Assembly: GCF_000759025.1 (NCBI RefSeq)
Contig: NZ_JPOS01000003.1
Coordinates: forward strand, 62,001-126,000
Reading direction: 5' to 3'
Length of the DNA stretch: 64,000 nucleotides
Source of the DNA: Phaeodactylibacter xiamenensis
GTDB taxonomy: Bacteria > Bacteroidota > Bacteroidia > Chitinophagales > Saprospiraceae
The notes below the pieces were generated by a model, which saw nothing but the letters and a program-made list of their open reading frames with translations, had not been told where the DNA came from and made no database searches. Both the position numbers and the translations under genes were made by a program. Positions 56,776 through 64,000 of the stretch are shown piece by piece; the first letter of the stretch is position 1, and each line of letters starts with the position of its first letter.

Positions 56776-57717
56776 ATGGAATTACGACCACTCGGAAACA
56801 GCAGCCTCAAAGTCAGCCCCATCTGCCTGGGCACCATGTACTTCGGTACCAAAACTGATCAAACACAGTCGGAGCTCCTGTTGGACGCCTACCTGAGCAA
56901 CGGTGGCAACTTCATTGATACCTCCAACAATTATGCATTTTGGATGGAGCAGGGCGTAGGGGACGAAAGTGAAACCGTGCTTGGACACTGGCTGCAGCGA
57001 CAGTCCCGCGACCGCATTGTGCTGGCCACCAAGTGCGGGGCCCGTCCCAGGGCTTACACCGGCAGCCTGGATCAAATCGAATTGGAGGGCCTGCGCAAAG
57101 CGACAATCATACAAGCCGTGGAAGACAGTCTCCGCAGGCTGCACACCGACTATATTGATCTCCTCTACGGGCATATCGACTTTCTGGAATACCCGGTGGA
57201 AGAACGCCTGGAGGCCTTTGCCACCCTGAAAAAAAGTGGCAAAGTACGTGCATTTGGCATCAGCAATACCTGGGCCTGGCGGGTAGAGGAAAGCTTGCAA
57301 CTAAGCCGGGAAAAAGACCTGCCAACCTACTGTGCTGTACAGCAAAAGTATTCCTATCTGCGCCCAAAGCCGGATGCCGATTTCTGGGTGCAGCGCCTCA
57401 TTGATGATGGAATGCTGCAGTACGCCCGTCAGCGCCCCAACATTACGCTGCTGGCCTATTCCACACTGCTTGCCGGCCTGTACGCCAAAGGCCCGGATGC
57501 CGAACTGCCGCCCGAGTACGACCTGCCCGAAAATCGGGAGCGCCTGCAACGCCTACATAACATGGCACAGACTACCGGGTACACGGCCAATCAACTGGTG
57601 CTGGTCTGGATGATGGCACAGGAAGTGCCAATCCTGCCCCTGATTTCCGGTAGCAAAGTGCACCAAATTGAGGAAAGCATGGGCGCATTGTCCATCAACG
57701 AACCGATTCAACTGTAA
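56776..57717 (+). CDS. Aldo/keto reductase
   Basis: A 313-residue TIM-barrel NADPH oxidoreductase. It starts MELRPLGNSSLKVSPICLGTM and has FIDTSNNYAFW, with the catalytic Asp and Tyr in that segment, LATKCGARP for the Lys, and DYIDLLYGHIDF for the His. It ends with the cofactor-binding LPLISGSKVHQIEE. The substrate is unknown. Its stop lies 3 nt before the MocR start, so the two are coupled. Confidence 0.93.
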   Translation: MELRPLGNSSLKVSPICLGTMYFGTKTDQTQSELLLDAYLSNGGNFIDTSNNYAFWMEQGVGDESETVLGHWLQRQSRDRIVLATKCGARPRAYTGSLDQIELEGLRKATIIQAVEDSLRRLHTDYIDLLYGHIDFLEYPVEERLEAFATLKKSGKVRAFGISNTWAWRVEESLQLSREKDLPTYCAVQQKYSYLRPKPDADFWVQRLIDDGMLQYARQRPNITLLAYSTLLAGLYAKGPDAELPPEYDLPENRERLQRLHNMAQTTGYTANQLVLVWMMAQEVPILPLISGSKVHQIEESMGALSINEPIQL

Positions 57718-57720
57718 GCT

Positions 57721-59241
57721 ATGCCGAATTACCCATTTTTCAATGAAATCACGCTGGACCGCCACTCGGAAGTAGCGCTGTACATACAGTTGTCCAACAA
57801 TCTGGCCCGGCTGATCAAGCGCGGCATTCTCAAACCCGGTTTTAAGCTGCCCGGCACCCGCACCATAGCCAGCCACCTGGCAGTCAACCGGAATACGGTG
57901 GTAGCCGCCCTTAGTGAGCTGGAAGCAGAAGGCTGGATTTACAGCCGGAACCGCAGCGGGTGGTATATCAATAAAGACCTGCCGGTGGTCACGCCCCGGT
58001 CGGTCAACGGGGATCTGGGCATGGCCTGCTGCTACCCGGAAACGACCGGTTTTGCGCTGTACGAGCCGGCACTGCCCGAGCTGGAGTATCAGCAATCCCC
58101 ACGTGCACCTTTGGCTTTTGATGACGGCTCATCGGATCCCCGGCTGGCCCCACTGCAGGAGTACGCCCGGGAGTATGCTTCCGTTCTGCAAAGCCTGAGG
58201 CTTGGGCGGCTGCTGGAGCAGGTTTCCCCCCTCGGCGACCGCAGGCTTCGGGAAATTTATGCGCCGCTGCTCAATCAGTACCGGGGGCTGAATGTCCAAC
58301 CCAATCAGATGATCCTGACCCGGGGCGCTACGCAGGCCATCTTCCTGCTGTCGCATACGCTCCTTAAGCCCGGTGATACCGTGGTAGTTGGGGAGAGCAG
58401 TTATGAAATCGCCAATCAGGCCTTCCGGAAAGCCGGCGCCCGCCTGCTACGCCTCCCGGTAGATGAGAAGGGGCTTGATACGGATGCCCTAAGCCAACGG
58501 CTCGAACGGCAAGCCATCCGGCTGGTCTATGTGCCTTCCCACCACTACTGGCCGACTACCGTAGCCTTGTCTCCGGAGCGGAGGGTACAACTGCTGGAAC
58601 TGGCCCGGCAGTACCACTTCGCCATTTTGGAAGACGACTACGACTATGATTACCATTACCAGCATAAGCCCCTGCTGCCTATTGCGAGTGCGGATTGCGA
58701 AGGGTATGTAATTTACATTGGCTCCTACTCCAAGAAGTTATTCCCGGTAGCACGGGCGGGGTTCATCCTTGCTCCGGATGACCTGATACAGCGGTTGATG
58801 CAGGTCCGGCAGCTCATTGGCGATCCCGGGGACCCCATTCAGGAGCGGGCCATCGCCCGGCTGATCGAGCTGGGCACTATGCGCCGCTATGGTAAAAAGG
58901 CACTCCATGCTTACCGGCAGCGCCGCGACCATCTTTGCAAACTACTACAGGAAGAACTTAACTTTGCCGTCGACTTCCAGGTGCCGGAAGGCGGCATGGC
59001 GGTATGGGTCCGGTTCAAACCCCAATTTCCCCTGCCCGAAATTGCTGCCCGCTGCCGCGAAAAAGGGCTCCTGATTTCTGACGGCAAAGTTTACAATCCA
59101 CCCGGTACCGACTGGAATGCCTGCCGCCTGGGCTTCGCCGCATTGAATACAGATGAAATCTCCCGTGCCTTTCAAATCCTGAGAAGCAGTCTGTTGGAAA
59201 TGCAGGCTTCAAAGCCACGAATATTTGTACAAAATCCTTAA
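57721..59241 (+). CDS. MocR-type regulator (GntR HTH fused to class I aminotransferase domain)
   Basis: A 506-residue fusion protein. The N-terminal winged HTH (LPGTRTIASHLAVNRNTVVA) is GntR-like. The rest is a fold-type I aminotransferase with the PLP lysine in GSYSKKLFPVARAGF. MocR/PdxR proteins bind PLP and regulate vitamin B6, GABA or other amine genes. Because it is coupled to the aldo/keto reductase, its target may be that operon, possibly linked to pyridoxal metabolism, which is inference. Confidence 0.94.
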   Translation: MPNYPFFNEITLDRHSEVALYIQLSNNLARLIKRGILKPGFKLPGTRTIASHLAVNRNTVVAALSELEAEGWIYSRNRSGWYINKDLPVVTPRSVNGDLGMACCYPETTGFALYEPALPELEYQQSPRAPLAFDDGSSDPRLAPLQEYAREYASVLQSLRLGRLLEQVSPLGDRRLREIYAPLLNQYRGLNVQPNQMILTRGATQAIFLLSHTLLKPGDTVVVGESSYEIANQAFRKAGARLLRLPVDEKGLDTDALSQRLERQAIRLVYVPSHHYWPTTVALSPERRVQLLELARQYHFAILEDDYDYDYHYQHKPLLPIASADCEGYVIYIGSYSKKLFPVARAGFILAPDDLIQRLMQVRQLIGDPGDPIQERAIARLIELGTMRRYGKKALHAYRQRRDHLCKLLQEELNFAVDFQVPEGGMAVWVRFKPQFPLPEIAARCREKGLLISDGKVYNPPGTDWNACRLGFAALNTDEISRAFQILRSSLLEMQASKPRIFVQNP

Positions 59242-59262
59242 TCTTTACGCAAAAGCTTAACT

Positions 59263-59847
59263 ATGTCACCCGAAGTAAAAATCATCAAAAACGAATTACT
59301 CTCTGACAACTGGTACACCCTGCGCAAGATTACCTTTGACCTGCGCCGGGCGGACGGGCAATGGGAACGACAGGAACGCGAGGCCTACGACCGGGGCAAC
59401 GGCGCTACCATCCTGCTCTACAACAAAGCCCGCCGTACCGTTATCCTGACCCGTCAATTTCGAATGCCCACTTACGTCAATGGCAATCCGGAAGGCCTCC
59501 TCATTGAAGCCTGTGCCGGGCTGCTCGATGCAGAAGGGGCGGCTGCGGGCATACAACGGGAAACGGAGGAAGAGACCGGCTACCGGGTAGAGGCACCACA
59601 GAAAATATTCGAGGCCTACATGTCTCCCGGCTCTGTTACGGAAATCGTCCACTTCTTTGTGGCCCCCTACAACGATGACATGAAAGTAGGAGAAGGCGGA
59701 GGCGTAGCGGCCGAGCAGGAACACATCGAAGTGCTGGAAATGAACTTCGACGAGGCCTGCCAGATGATTCAAACCGGAGCCATCCGGGATGCCAAAACCA
59801 TATTACTCCTACAGTATGCTCAGCTTAACGGCCTGCTCGATAAGTAG
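59263..59847 (+). CDS. Nudix hydrolase, GDP-mannose pyrophosphatase (NudK)-like
   Basis: A 194-residue Nudix enzyme. The Nudix box spans [20 protein letters not shown] and TGY, a NudK-style variant of the general pattern. The N-terminal [20 protein letters not shown] is also NudK-like. It probably hydrolyses a sugar or mannose nucleotide; ADP-ribose is the other option. It starts 21 nt after MocR, so it may be the last gene of that unit. Confidence 0.9.
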   Translation: MSPEVKIIKNELLSDNWYTLRKITFDLRRADGQWERQEREAYDRGNGATILLYNKARRTVILTRQFRMPTYVNGNPEGLLIEACAGLLDAEGAAAGIQRETEEETGYRVEAPQKIFEAYMSPGSVTEIVHFFVAPYNDDMKVGEGGGVAAEQEHIEVLEMNFDEACQMIQTGAIRDAKTILLLQYAQLNGLLDK

Positions 59848-59919
59848 CCCCAACTGCACTTCCTTTGCTTCAACGGGAACTCATTTGTACCGTTTGAAGC
59901 TTTTCATATAAATCTGTAC

Positions 59920-60360
59920 ATGAAAAAATGGTTTTGGGCACTGCCCATGTTTCTACTCATCAGTTGCCAACAGCTACCTATGCAAACCGAACAAAAGCGC
60001 GTAATTGAAGACTACATTCAGGCTTACAACCGCTTCGATGTAGACGGAATGGTTCAGCACCTGCACCCTTCCGTAGTCTTCAAAAACATCACCAACGGAC
60101 AGACCGGCCTTCAGACCGAAGGCTTACCCGCCTTTCGTCAGCAGGCGGAACAGGCAAAACAATACTTCAGTCACCGCCGGCAAACCATCACAGCCTGGAA
60201 ATTCAGCGGAGATACCGTCACCATTGAGATTGACTACGAGGGGCAGCTGGCCGTTGACCTGCCGAACGGACTTAAGGCCGGGGATACGCTCAGGCTCAGC
60301 GGGCAATCTGTTTTTGTTTTTGAAGGGCATCAGGTCATTGCCCTTACCGATAAAAGCTAA
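59920..60360 (+). CDS. SnoaL/NTF2-like lipoprotein
   Basis: A 146-residue lipoprotein (MKKWFWALPMFLLISC, Cys16) with an NTF2-like cone-shaped domain: IEDYIQAYNRFDVDGMVQHL, then LHPSVVFKN and a long beta sheet to the end. Such domains bind small ligands or hydrolyse them; nothing more specific is visible. It precedes the GNAT gene by 3 nt. Confidence 0.85.
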   Translation: MKKWFWALPMFLLISCQQLPMQTEQKRVIEDYIQAYNRFDVDGMVQHLHPSVVFKNITNGQTGLQTEGLPAFRQQAEQAKQYFSHRRQTITAWKFSGDTVTIEIDYEGQLAVDLPNGLKAGDTLRLSGQSVFVFEGHQVIALTDKS

Positions 60361-60363
60361 TTT

Positions 60364-60855
60364 ATGAAAGTAAATAATTTCACCATTCGCCCCATACGGC
60401 CGGAGGATACTGCCCGCATGGCCTACATCATCCGAGAAGTGATGACCGCCCACGGGGCTTCCGGAGAAGGTTTCTCCATCCACGATGCTGAAGTGGACGA
60501 TATGTACACGGCTTATCAGGCTGACCGGTCGGCCTACTTTGTGATTGAGCGGGAGGGGATCATCTACGGTGGTGCTGGTATTGCCCCACTGCTCGGTGGC
60601 GACGAACACACCTGCGAATTGAAGAAGATGTACTTCCTGCCCGAAGCCCGTGGCAAGGGGCTGGCCGTTGCCATCGCAGACCGTTGCCTGGACGCTGCCC
60701 GTTCCTTCGGTTATCAGCGTTGTTACCTGGAGACCATTACCGAGATGGCTGCTGCCAACCGGTTTTACCAACGGTATGGGTTCAGGGCCCTGGACGGGCC
60801 GATGGGGGCAACGGGGCACAGTGCCTGTTCGGCGTTTTATGTGATGGAGTTGTAA
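60364..60855 (+). CDS. GNAT family N-acetyltransferase
   Basis: A 163-residue GNAT enzyme. The acetyl-CoA loop is LPEARGKGLAVAIADRCL, with the upstream strand ELKKMYF and downstream CYLETITEMAAANRFYQRYG. Substrate unknown; small amine or amino-acid acetylation is typical. Its last 52 nt recur almost exactly at 62353-62404 because of the segmental duplication that begins inside this gene. Confidence 0.92.
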   Translation: MKVNNFTIRPIRPEDTARMAYIIREVMTAHGASGEGFSIHDAEVDDMYTAYQADRSAYFVIEREGIIYGGAGIAPLLGGDEHTCELKKMYFLPEARGKGLAVAIADRCLDAARSFGYQRCYLETITEMAAANRFYQRYGFRALDGPMGATGHSACSAFYVMEL

Positions 60856-60891
60856 CGGTAAGGCAAAACATTTTTAGCCCCACTTACCGTT
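60854..60891. terminator. Bidirectional terminator between GNAT and the OMP gene
   Basis: AACGGTAAG (60854-60862) and CTTACCGTT (60883-60891) are perfect inverted repeats between convergent genes; the loop has an AAAACATTTTT core. A second copy with one compensable change is at 62403-62440. Confidence 0.6.
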
Positions 60892-60924
60892 TTATGCCGT
60901 GTTATGTCCAGTTCATTCTTCTCT

Positions 60925-61644
60925 TCACCATGTATACCCCACAGTCAAGTCAAAACGCAATGGATTGTCCCATTCCCATGTTTGATCCGTTCTGGGGTCT
61001 TTGACAATACGATTGAGAATAGCCCGGTCAATCTTCTGAAAGTTGGCTACTCTGGAGTGCAGACCTATTATGAATTTACCAAGTCTGTTATTTACCCCAA
61101 GCCTCAATTGTATATCGTCCAACTCGAAAGTACCCTCTGAGTAAGGAAAAACTGCTCTGGACCGCTCCGTATGATCAATGCTCCTAAACACAAGAAAGCT
61201 GGAGGCTAATTCCCCTGAAATGAACCAGTGATCTCCTAACTCATAGAAAGCCAATAGAGACAGTGGTGTAAGAACCTTTTTATACCTATTTAGGAGCTTT
61301 AAAAAGTCTGTATCAAATTCACCCGGCTCTAAAAAAAATTTATGATCAAAAGGCCGAATAAATGTTGCTTTTTCATAACCTAATCCTAGCCCTAAAAAAC
61401 TGCTAAATCTCCTGTTATGACAGACTTTTCTTCTTGCATTTAATCCAAAGTGATAGGTGCCCCAAAATTCTGGCTGGGTTCTCAATAAAGTTTCTCTTTC
61501 TGGCCTTGCATAGTCGAACAGTCTTTTGTCATGTGCTTCTATTCCGATATTTGCACTGACTATCCAGTCACCCAAGCCCTGGGCTTGGCAGCATACTGCC
61601 TGGATGGCGAATAAAACTCCGAGCGTTAAAATCTCCTTTTTCAT
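60925..61644 (-). CDS. Putative outer-membrane protein, duplicated copy 1
   Basis: A 239-residue exported protein with signal peptide (MKKEILTLGVLFAIQAVCCQ). The mature chain is rich in amphipathic strands (FWGTYHFGLNARRKV; LGLGLGYEKATFIRPF) and ends FDLTVGYTW, a terminal aromatic as in outer-membrane barrels. It is clearly paralogous to the product of 62474-63184 (long identical stretches such as IEAHDKRLFDYARPE and NRIVKDPRTDQTWE). No named family recognised. Upstream, a short tail resembles the end of the protease gene, consistent with duplication from that site. Confidence 0.75.
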   Translation of the reverse strand: MKKEILTLGVLFAIQAVCCQAQGLGDWIVSANIGIEAHDKRLFDYARPERETLLRTQPEFWGTYHFGLNARRKVCHNRRFSSFLGLGLGYEKATFIRPFDHKFFLEPGEFDTDFLKLLNRYKKVLTPLSLLAFYELGDHWFISGELASSFLVFRSIDHTERSRAVFPYSEGTFELDDIQLRLGVNNRLGKFIIGLHSRVANFQKIDRAILNRIVKDPRTDQTWEWDNPLRFDLTVGYTW

Positions 61645-61902
61645 AGTTCATCTTTTTTTTCGCAAAAAATGAATAGTGAAATACTTACAAGACTATTTGA
61701 AAGCTGAACTGAGCGCCAGAATAGCTACAGCAATTACCGGTTTGACAGTAAACTACTCTCTTGTTCTGTATTTTTACTTTTATGTTTGAGCGATGATCAA
61801 ATTTACCCCCCTCCCCCGCGACATTTCAAAATTTTTGGGCTTTTTTTTGAGAAAAAACATTGTAGCTGGTATAAATCTGGTGGCAAGGGATGTAAGCTAC
61901 AA

Positions 61903-62067
61903 TAGATTTTATTAATGTAGGTTTTGTATAGACCATGGATTAGGATTTTTTGTCAGATCAAAGAGCGCCCGGAACCTCGCAGCCTTAGCTACGAAGGTGA
62001 GGACGTGATGCAGAGCTGGCGAAAAAGGCAATTCAGGGGCATACAAAATTTACTTTAATAAAATCTA
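61903..62067 (+). repeat. Long imperfect hairpin element, copy B
   Basis: A 165-nt element with 27-nt inverted ends (61903-61929 and 62041-62067) matching at 24 of 27 positions; two of the three differences are G-U wobbles if the plus strand is RNA. The apex contains TCAAAGAGCGCC, GCCTTAGCTACGAAGG and GAGCTGGCGAAAAA. Layout and length mirror element A at 36340-36506, though the arms differ in sequence. Confidence 0.7.
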
Positions 62068-62197
62068 ATGGTTTTGCTGTAGCGGCGCAGCATTTGTGGG
62101 GGTGCTGATCAGGGTTCAGGCAAAGCGATCGGTTGTGAATTTGGAGGCAGGCTGCCTGGGTTAGAGCCTTGCAAGAGCTTTCTCCTGGCCCCTTACA

Positions 62198-62333
62198 GGC
62201 TCTTCGGCAGGTTTTCCCATGTAAAGCTGGGGCAGAGCTCCTGGAAATGCCCAGGCTTAAGCTCTACACCAGCTAGCAGACGTCCTGTCGGGGAGTTTTC
62301 TCCCGGTCTTTGCTGGGAGCCGGCAGGTTTTCC
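62198..62333 (-). repeat. Dispersed repeat, inverted copy
   Basis: Read on the minus strand it gives AACCTGCCGGCTCC, AACTCCCCGACAGGA, GCTGGTGTAGAGCTTAAG, CCAGGAGCTCTGCCCCAGC and a final AACCTGCCG, the same order of words as the units at 42752-42985. Confidence 0.7.
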
Positions 62334-62352
62334 TAAAAATTACCATTCCAGC

Positions 62353-62404
62353 GGGGGCAACCGGGCACAGTGCCTGTTCGGCGTTTTATGTGATGGAGTT
62401 GTAA
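62353..62404 (+). pseudogene. 3' remnant of the GNAT gene
   Basis: The last 17 codons of the 60364 GNAT gene, including its TAA, recur here with a single base change (GAT-GHSACSAFYVMEL in the same frame). No 5' part is present. It marks the left edge of duplication copy 2. Confidence 0.85.
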
Positions 62405-62473
62405 CGGTAAGGCAAAACATTTTTAGCCCCACTTGCCGTTTTATGCCGTGTTATGTTCAGTTCATTCCAAGCT

Positions 62474-63184
62474 TCACCAGGTGTATCCTACGGTCAAGTC
62501 AAAACGTAATGGATTATAACACTCCCATGTTTGATCCGTTCTGGGGTCTTTGACAATTCGATTGAAAATAACCCTGTCAATCTTTTGAAAGTTGGCTACC
62601 CTTGAACGGAGGCCTATAATGAAGTTCCCACTCCTGTAATTCACCCCAAGCCTCAACTGGATATCATCTAATTCAAAAGTGCTTTCTGTATAAGGAAAAG
62701 AAATGGAGTTATTCGAAGTAGTATTGTCAATGCTTCTAAAAACAAGAAGATTGTTTGCTAATTCCACTGAAATCAACCAATGACCTCCTAATTCGTAGAA
62801 AGCTGATATAGACAAAGGTGCTAAAATCTTTTCATAATTGTCAGCTACTAGTAATATCTCTCTAAAGTCCCCAAAGTGTCCTTGATCAAAAGGTCTTAAG
62901 AAAGTAGAGTTTTCATAATTCACTCCCAGTCCTATAAGATTGCTGAACCTCTTGCCTTGCCAAACTTTTCTTCTCGCCTTTACTCCAAAATGGTAGGTGC
63001 CCCAAAACTCTGGCTGCTTTCTTAACAAAGCTTCCTTTTCTGGCCTTGCATAATCGAACAGTCTTTTGTCATGCGCTTCAATACCGGCATTTACACTGAC
63101 TATCCAATCACCAATGGTTTCTATTTGGCAGTATACCGATTGAATGACAAATAAAACACCAACAGTTAAAACCATCTTTTTCAT
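62474..63184 (-). CDS. Putative outer-membrane protein, duplicated copy 2
   Basis: A 236-residue exported protein (signal MKKMVLTVGVLFVIQSVYCQ) paralogous to 60925-61644. Barrel-like strands and the end FDLTVGYTW are kept; the middle (residues about 105-125) is the most diverged. Its ATG overlaps the TGA of the upstream protease gene (ATGA), so it is translationally coupled to it. That coupling suggests it serves the same process as the secreted protease, perhaps anchoring or export, which is inference. Confidence 0.78.
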   Translation of the reverse strand: MKKMVLTVGVLFVIQSVYCQIETIGDWIVSVNAGIEAHDKRLFDYARPEKEALLRKQPEFWGTYHFGVKARRKVWQGKRFSNLIGLGVNYENSTFLRPFDQGHFGDFREILLVADNYEKILAPLSISAFYELGGHWLISVELANNLLVFRSIDNTTSNNSISFPYTESTFELDDIQLRLGVNYRSGNFIIGLRSRVANFQKIDRVIFNRIVKDPRTDQTWECYNPLRFDLTVGYTW

Positions 63185-64000
63185 AGCTTTACTATTTTTT
63201 CGTGAAGAATCGTTCCATTCACATTCAATTGCAGCACGTAAAGGTCAGATGGCAAATCAGCCATGTTCACTTTGAAGTGATGGGAGGGCTCTTCAATCAT
63301 TTTCACCACTTTTCCATCTATAGAAATAAGGCTGGCGGCTATTCTTGTGCCAGACATATATCCCGAACATGCTACCTCAATAAACTCATTTGCTGGGTTA
63401 GGAAAAACATCCGCTTTAAATTTCGCTGCTCCTGACAATGTCTCCCCTTGTTCGCCCACACATATTTCAGTTGGAAATGAGTGTAATTCAAAAGTGCACG
63501 GCCTTCCTACAAATAAGTCGTACTCTACTTCGGCATCATTGCATCCCTCGGCTGATAGTGTATAAATAAGAGTTGCAGGCCCTGAAGAAGTAGCATTTCC
63601 CCAAAGTGAAGCTGTGACTCCGTTTCCACTACCCGGTGATGCAAATAAATTCGCTGGTTCGACTCGCCAAGTGACTGTCTTGGCACAAGGCATATTGTTT
63701 ATCAAGGTATAAGTTTGAGGATCAGTGCATAAAACTTCTGGACCTTGGATAAATGGATGCTCCATACAATCCATAGTATTCGGGTTTGTGGAAGCTCCCA
63801 GCCAGTCTCTTAGTCTTGAGTCTGGCGTACCATTTCCTTCCCACGAAGCATTAACTCTGCCAGCCCATTTATTCTCTATATTTGTACATGTTAAAATAGG
63901 ACCTCCTCGGTGTTGGGCAAAAACTCTACCACTATCCCCAAAATAAGGAGCCCCTGAAGATCCTCCTTCTAAAATTCCATAATCACCATCTACTCCATTT
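63181..64000 (-). CDS. Secreted trypsin-like serine protease with T9SS type A sorting domain, C-terminal part
   Basis: The gene enters from the right edge; 273 codons are visible. The visible N-terminal part reads ILEGGSSGAPYFGDSGRVF, with the catalytic serine in GGSSGAP, then AQHRGGPILTCTN and SRLRDWLGAS, as in lysyl-endopeptidase-like proteases. A PKD/Ig-like module follows (LINNMPCAKTVTWRVEP, LIYTLSAEGCNDAEVEY). The last ~75 residues (VFPNPANEFIEVACSG; DLYVLQLNVNG; EKIVKL) are a type A sorting signal for type IX secretion. The catalytic His and Asp lie outside the window. Confidence 0.85.
   Translation of the reverse strand, partial: NGVDGDYGILEGGSSGAPYFGDSGRVFAQHRGGPILTCTNIENKWAGRVNASWEGNGTPDSRLRDWLGASTNPNTMDCMEHPFIQGPEVLCTDPQTYTLINNMPCAKTVTWRVEPANLFASPGSGNGVTASLWGNATSSGPATLIYTLSAEGCNDAEVEYDLFVGRPCTFELHSFPTEICVGEQGETLSGAAKFKADVFPNPANEFIEVACSGYMSGTRIAASLISIDGKVVKMIEEPSHHFKVNMADLPSDLYVLQLNVNGTILHEKIVKL

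Larger units (their letters stand above)
60804..61644. repeat. Segmental duplication, copy 1
   Basis: This segment matches the one 1549 nt to the right (62353-63184). It covers the end of the GNAT gene, the convergent terminator region and the whole outer-membrane protein gene. The first ~120 nt are nearly identical between copies, while the gene bodies have diverged. Confidence 0.85.
61645..62473. other. 829-nt gene-poor spacer rich in repeats
   Basis: The spacer between the two OMP copies holds no supported gene. It contains hairpin element B (61903-62067), an inverted dispersed repeat (62198-62333), a weaker related stretch at about 62140-62195, and the GNAT remnant (62353-62404). Confidence 0.7.
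62353..63184. repeat. Segmental duplication, copy 2
   Basis: Partner of 60804-61644, offset by 1549 nt. It contains the GNAT remnant, a terminator-like inverted repeat (62403-62440) and the second OMP gene. The offset changes by 9 nt inside the gene, reflecting three fewer codons here. Confidence 0.85.

Noticed and set aside
57721-59241. Reading the MocR protein as a metabolic aminotransferase
   Set aside because: The N-terminal GntR winged helix fused to the aminotransferase domain identifies a regulator, not a stand-alone enzyme.

Overview
The window looks like a chromosomal segment of a Bacteroidota bacterium, most likely from the Saprospiria or a close relative. The evidence is type IX secretion sorting domains (type A and gliding-type B), Bacteroidota-style promoters (TTG, about 20 nt, TAnnTTTG), many lipoproteins with LxxC boxes, and family members typical of the phylum (DUF4403, META-domain lipoproteins, an OmpA lipoprotein with a long coiled coil). 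The family-level placement is inference. Coding density is high and I see no rRNA, tRNA or CRISPR. Most of the window is fairly GC-rich. AT-richer patches lie at about 28.4-31 kb, 46.1-47.9 kb and 60.9-64 kb.

Layout. 0-11.4 kb is core metabolism and housekeeping: the start of a fumarylacetoacetase-family hydrolase, trpS, a DUF4403 lipoprotein, a lone oxidase subunit III with a tiny DUF2256 protein, a flavin/2Fe-2S reductase, the pyruvate dehydrogenase E1 alpha subunit, ATP-dependent PEP carboxykinase and a tandem UspA protein. 11.5-26.4 kb is a coherent short-chain-acid (acetate/propionate) block: exonuclease plus DUF294/CBS/cNMP protein, ArsR-type regulator, porin-like protein, DUF4212 subunit plus sodium:solute symporter, two small membrane proteins, a histidine kinase with its own symporter-like sensor domain, a receiver-only response regulator, acetyl-CoA synthetase and a propionyl-CoA synthetase. 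Together they would move the acid across both membranes, sense it and activate it to a CoA thioester; PEP carboxykinase nearby fits gluconeogenic growth on such acids.

26.4-31 kb holds two large T9SS-sorted surface proteins. 31-38 kb holds groESL, an OmpA lipoprotein, a Uma2-type nuclease, HMG-CoA lyase and a conserved helical protein. 38.3-42.6 kb is leuACDB. 43-47.2 kb has recQ, a glycosyltransferase and an AT-rich GNAT-like/XRE pair resembling a toxin-antitoxin module. 47.5-50.4 kb is a SAM-riboswitch-controlled metY-metX unit. 50.5-60.9 kb is a mixed region with a peroxiredoxin, a GT-C-like membrane protein, a DMT exporter, AraC and MocR regulators, an aldo/keto reductase, a Nudix hydrolase and a GNAT. 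60.9-64 kb carries a segmental duplication of an outer-membrane protein gene next to the 3' end of a secreted serine protease.

The least explained material is intergenic: two roughly 165-nt imperfect hairpins with related cores (36340-36506, 61903-62067), a third nested hairpin (53462-53648), a dispersed repeat family (42752-42985 and, inverted, 62198-62333), a MITE-like palindrome between 13-nt direct repeats (55599-55754), and a shared AT-rich motif before two genes of the acetate block.
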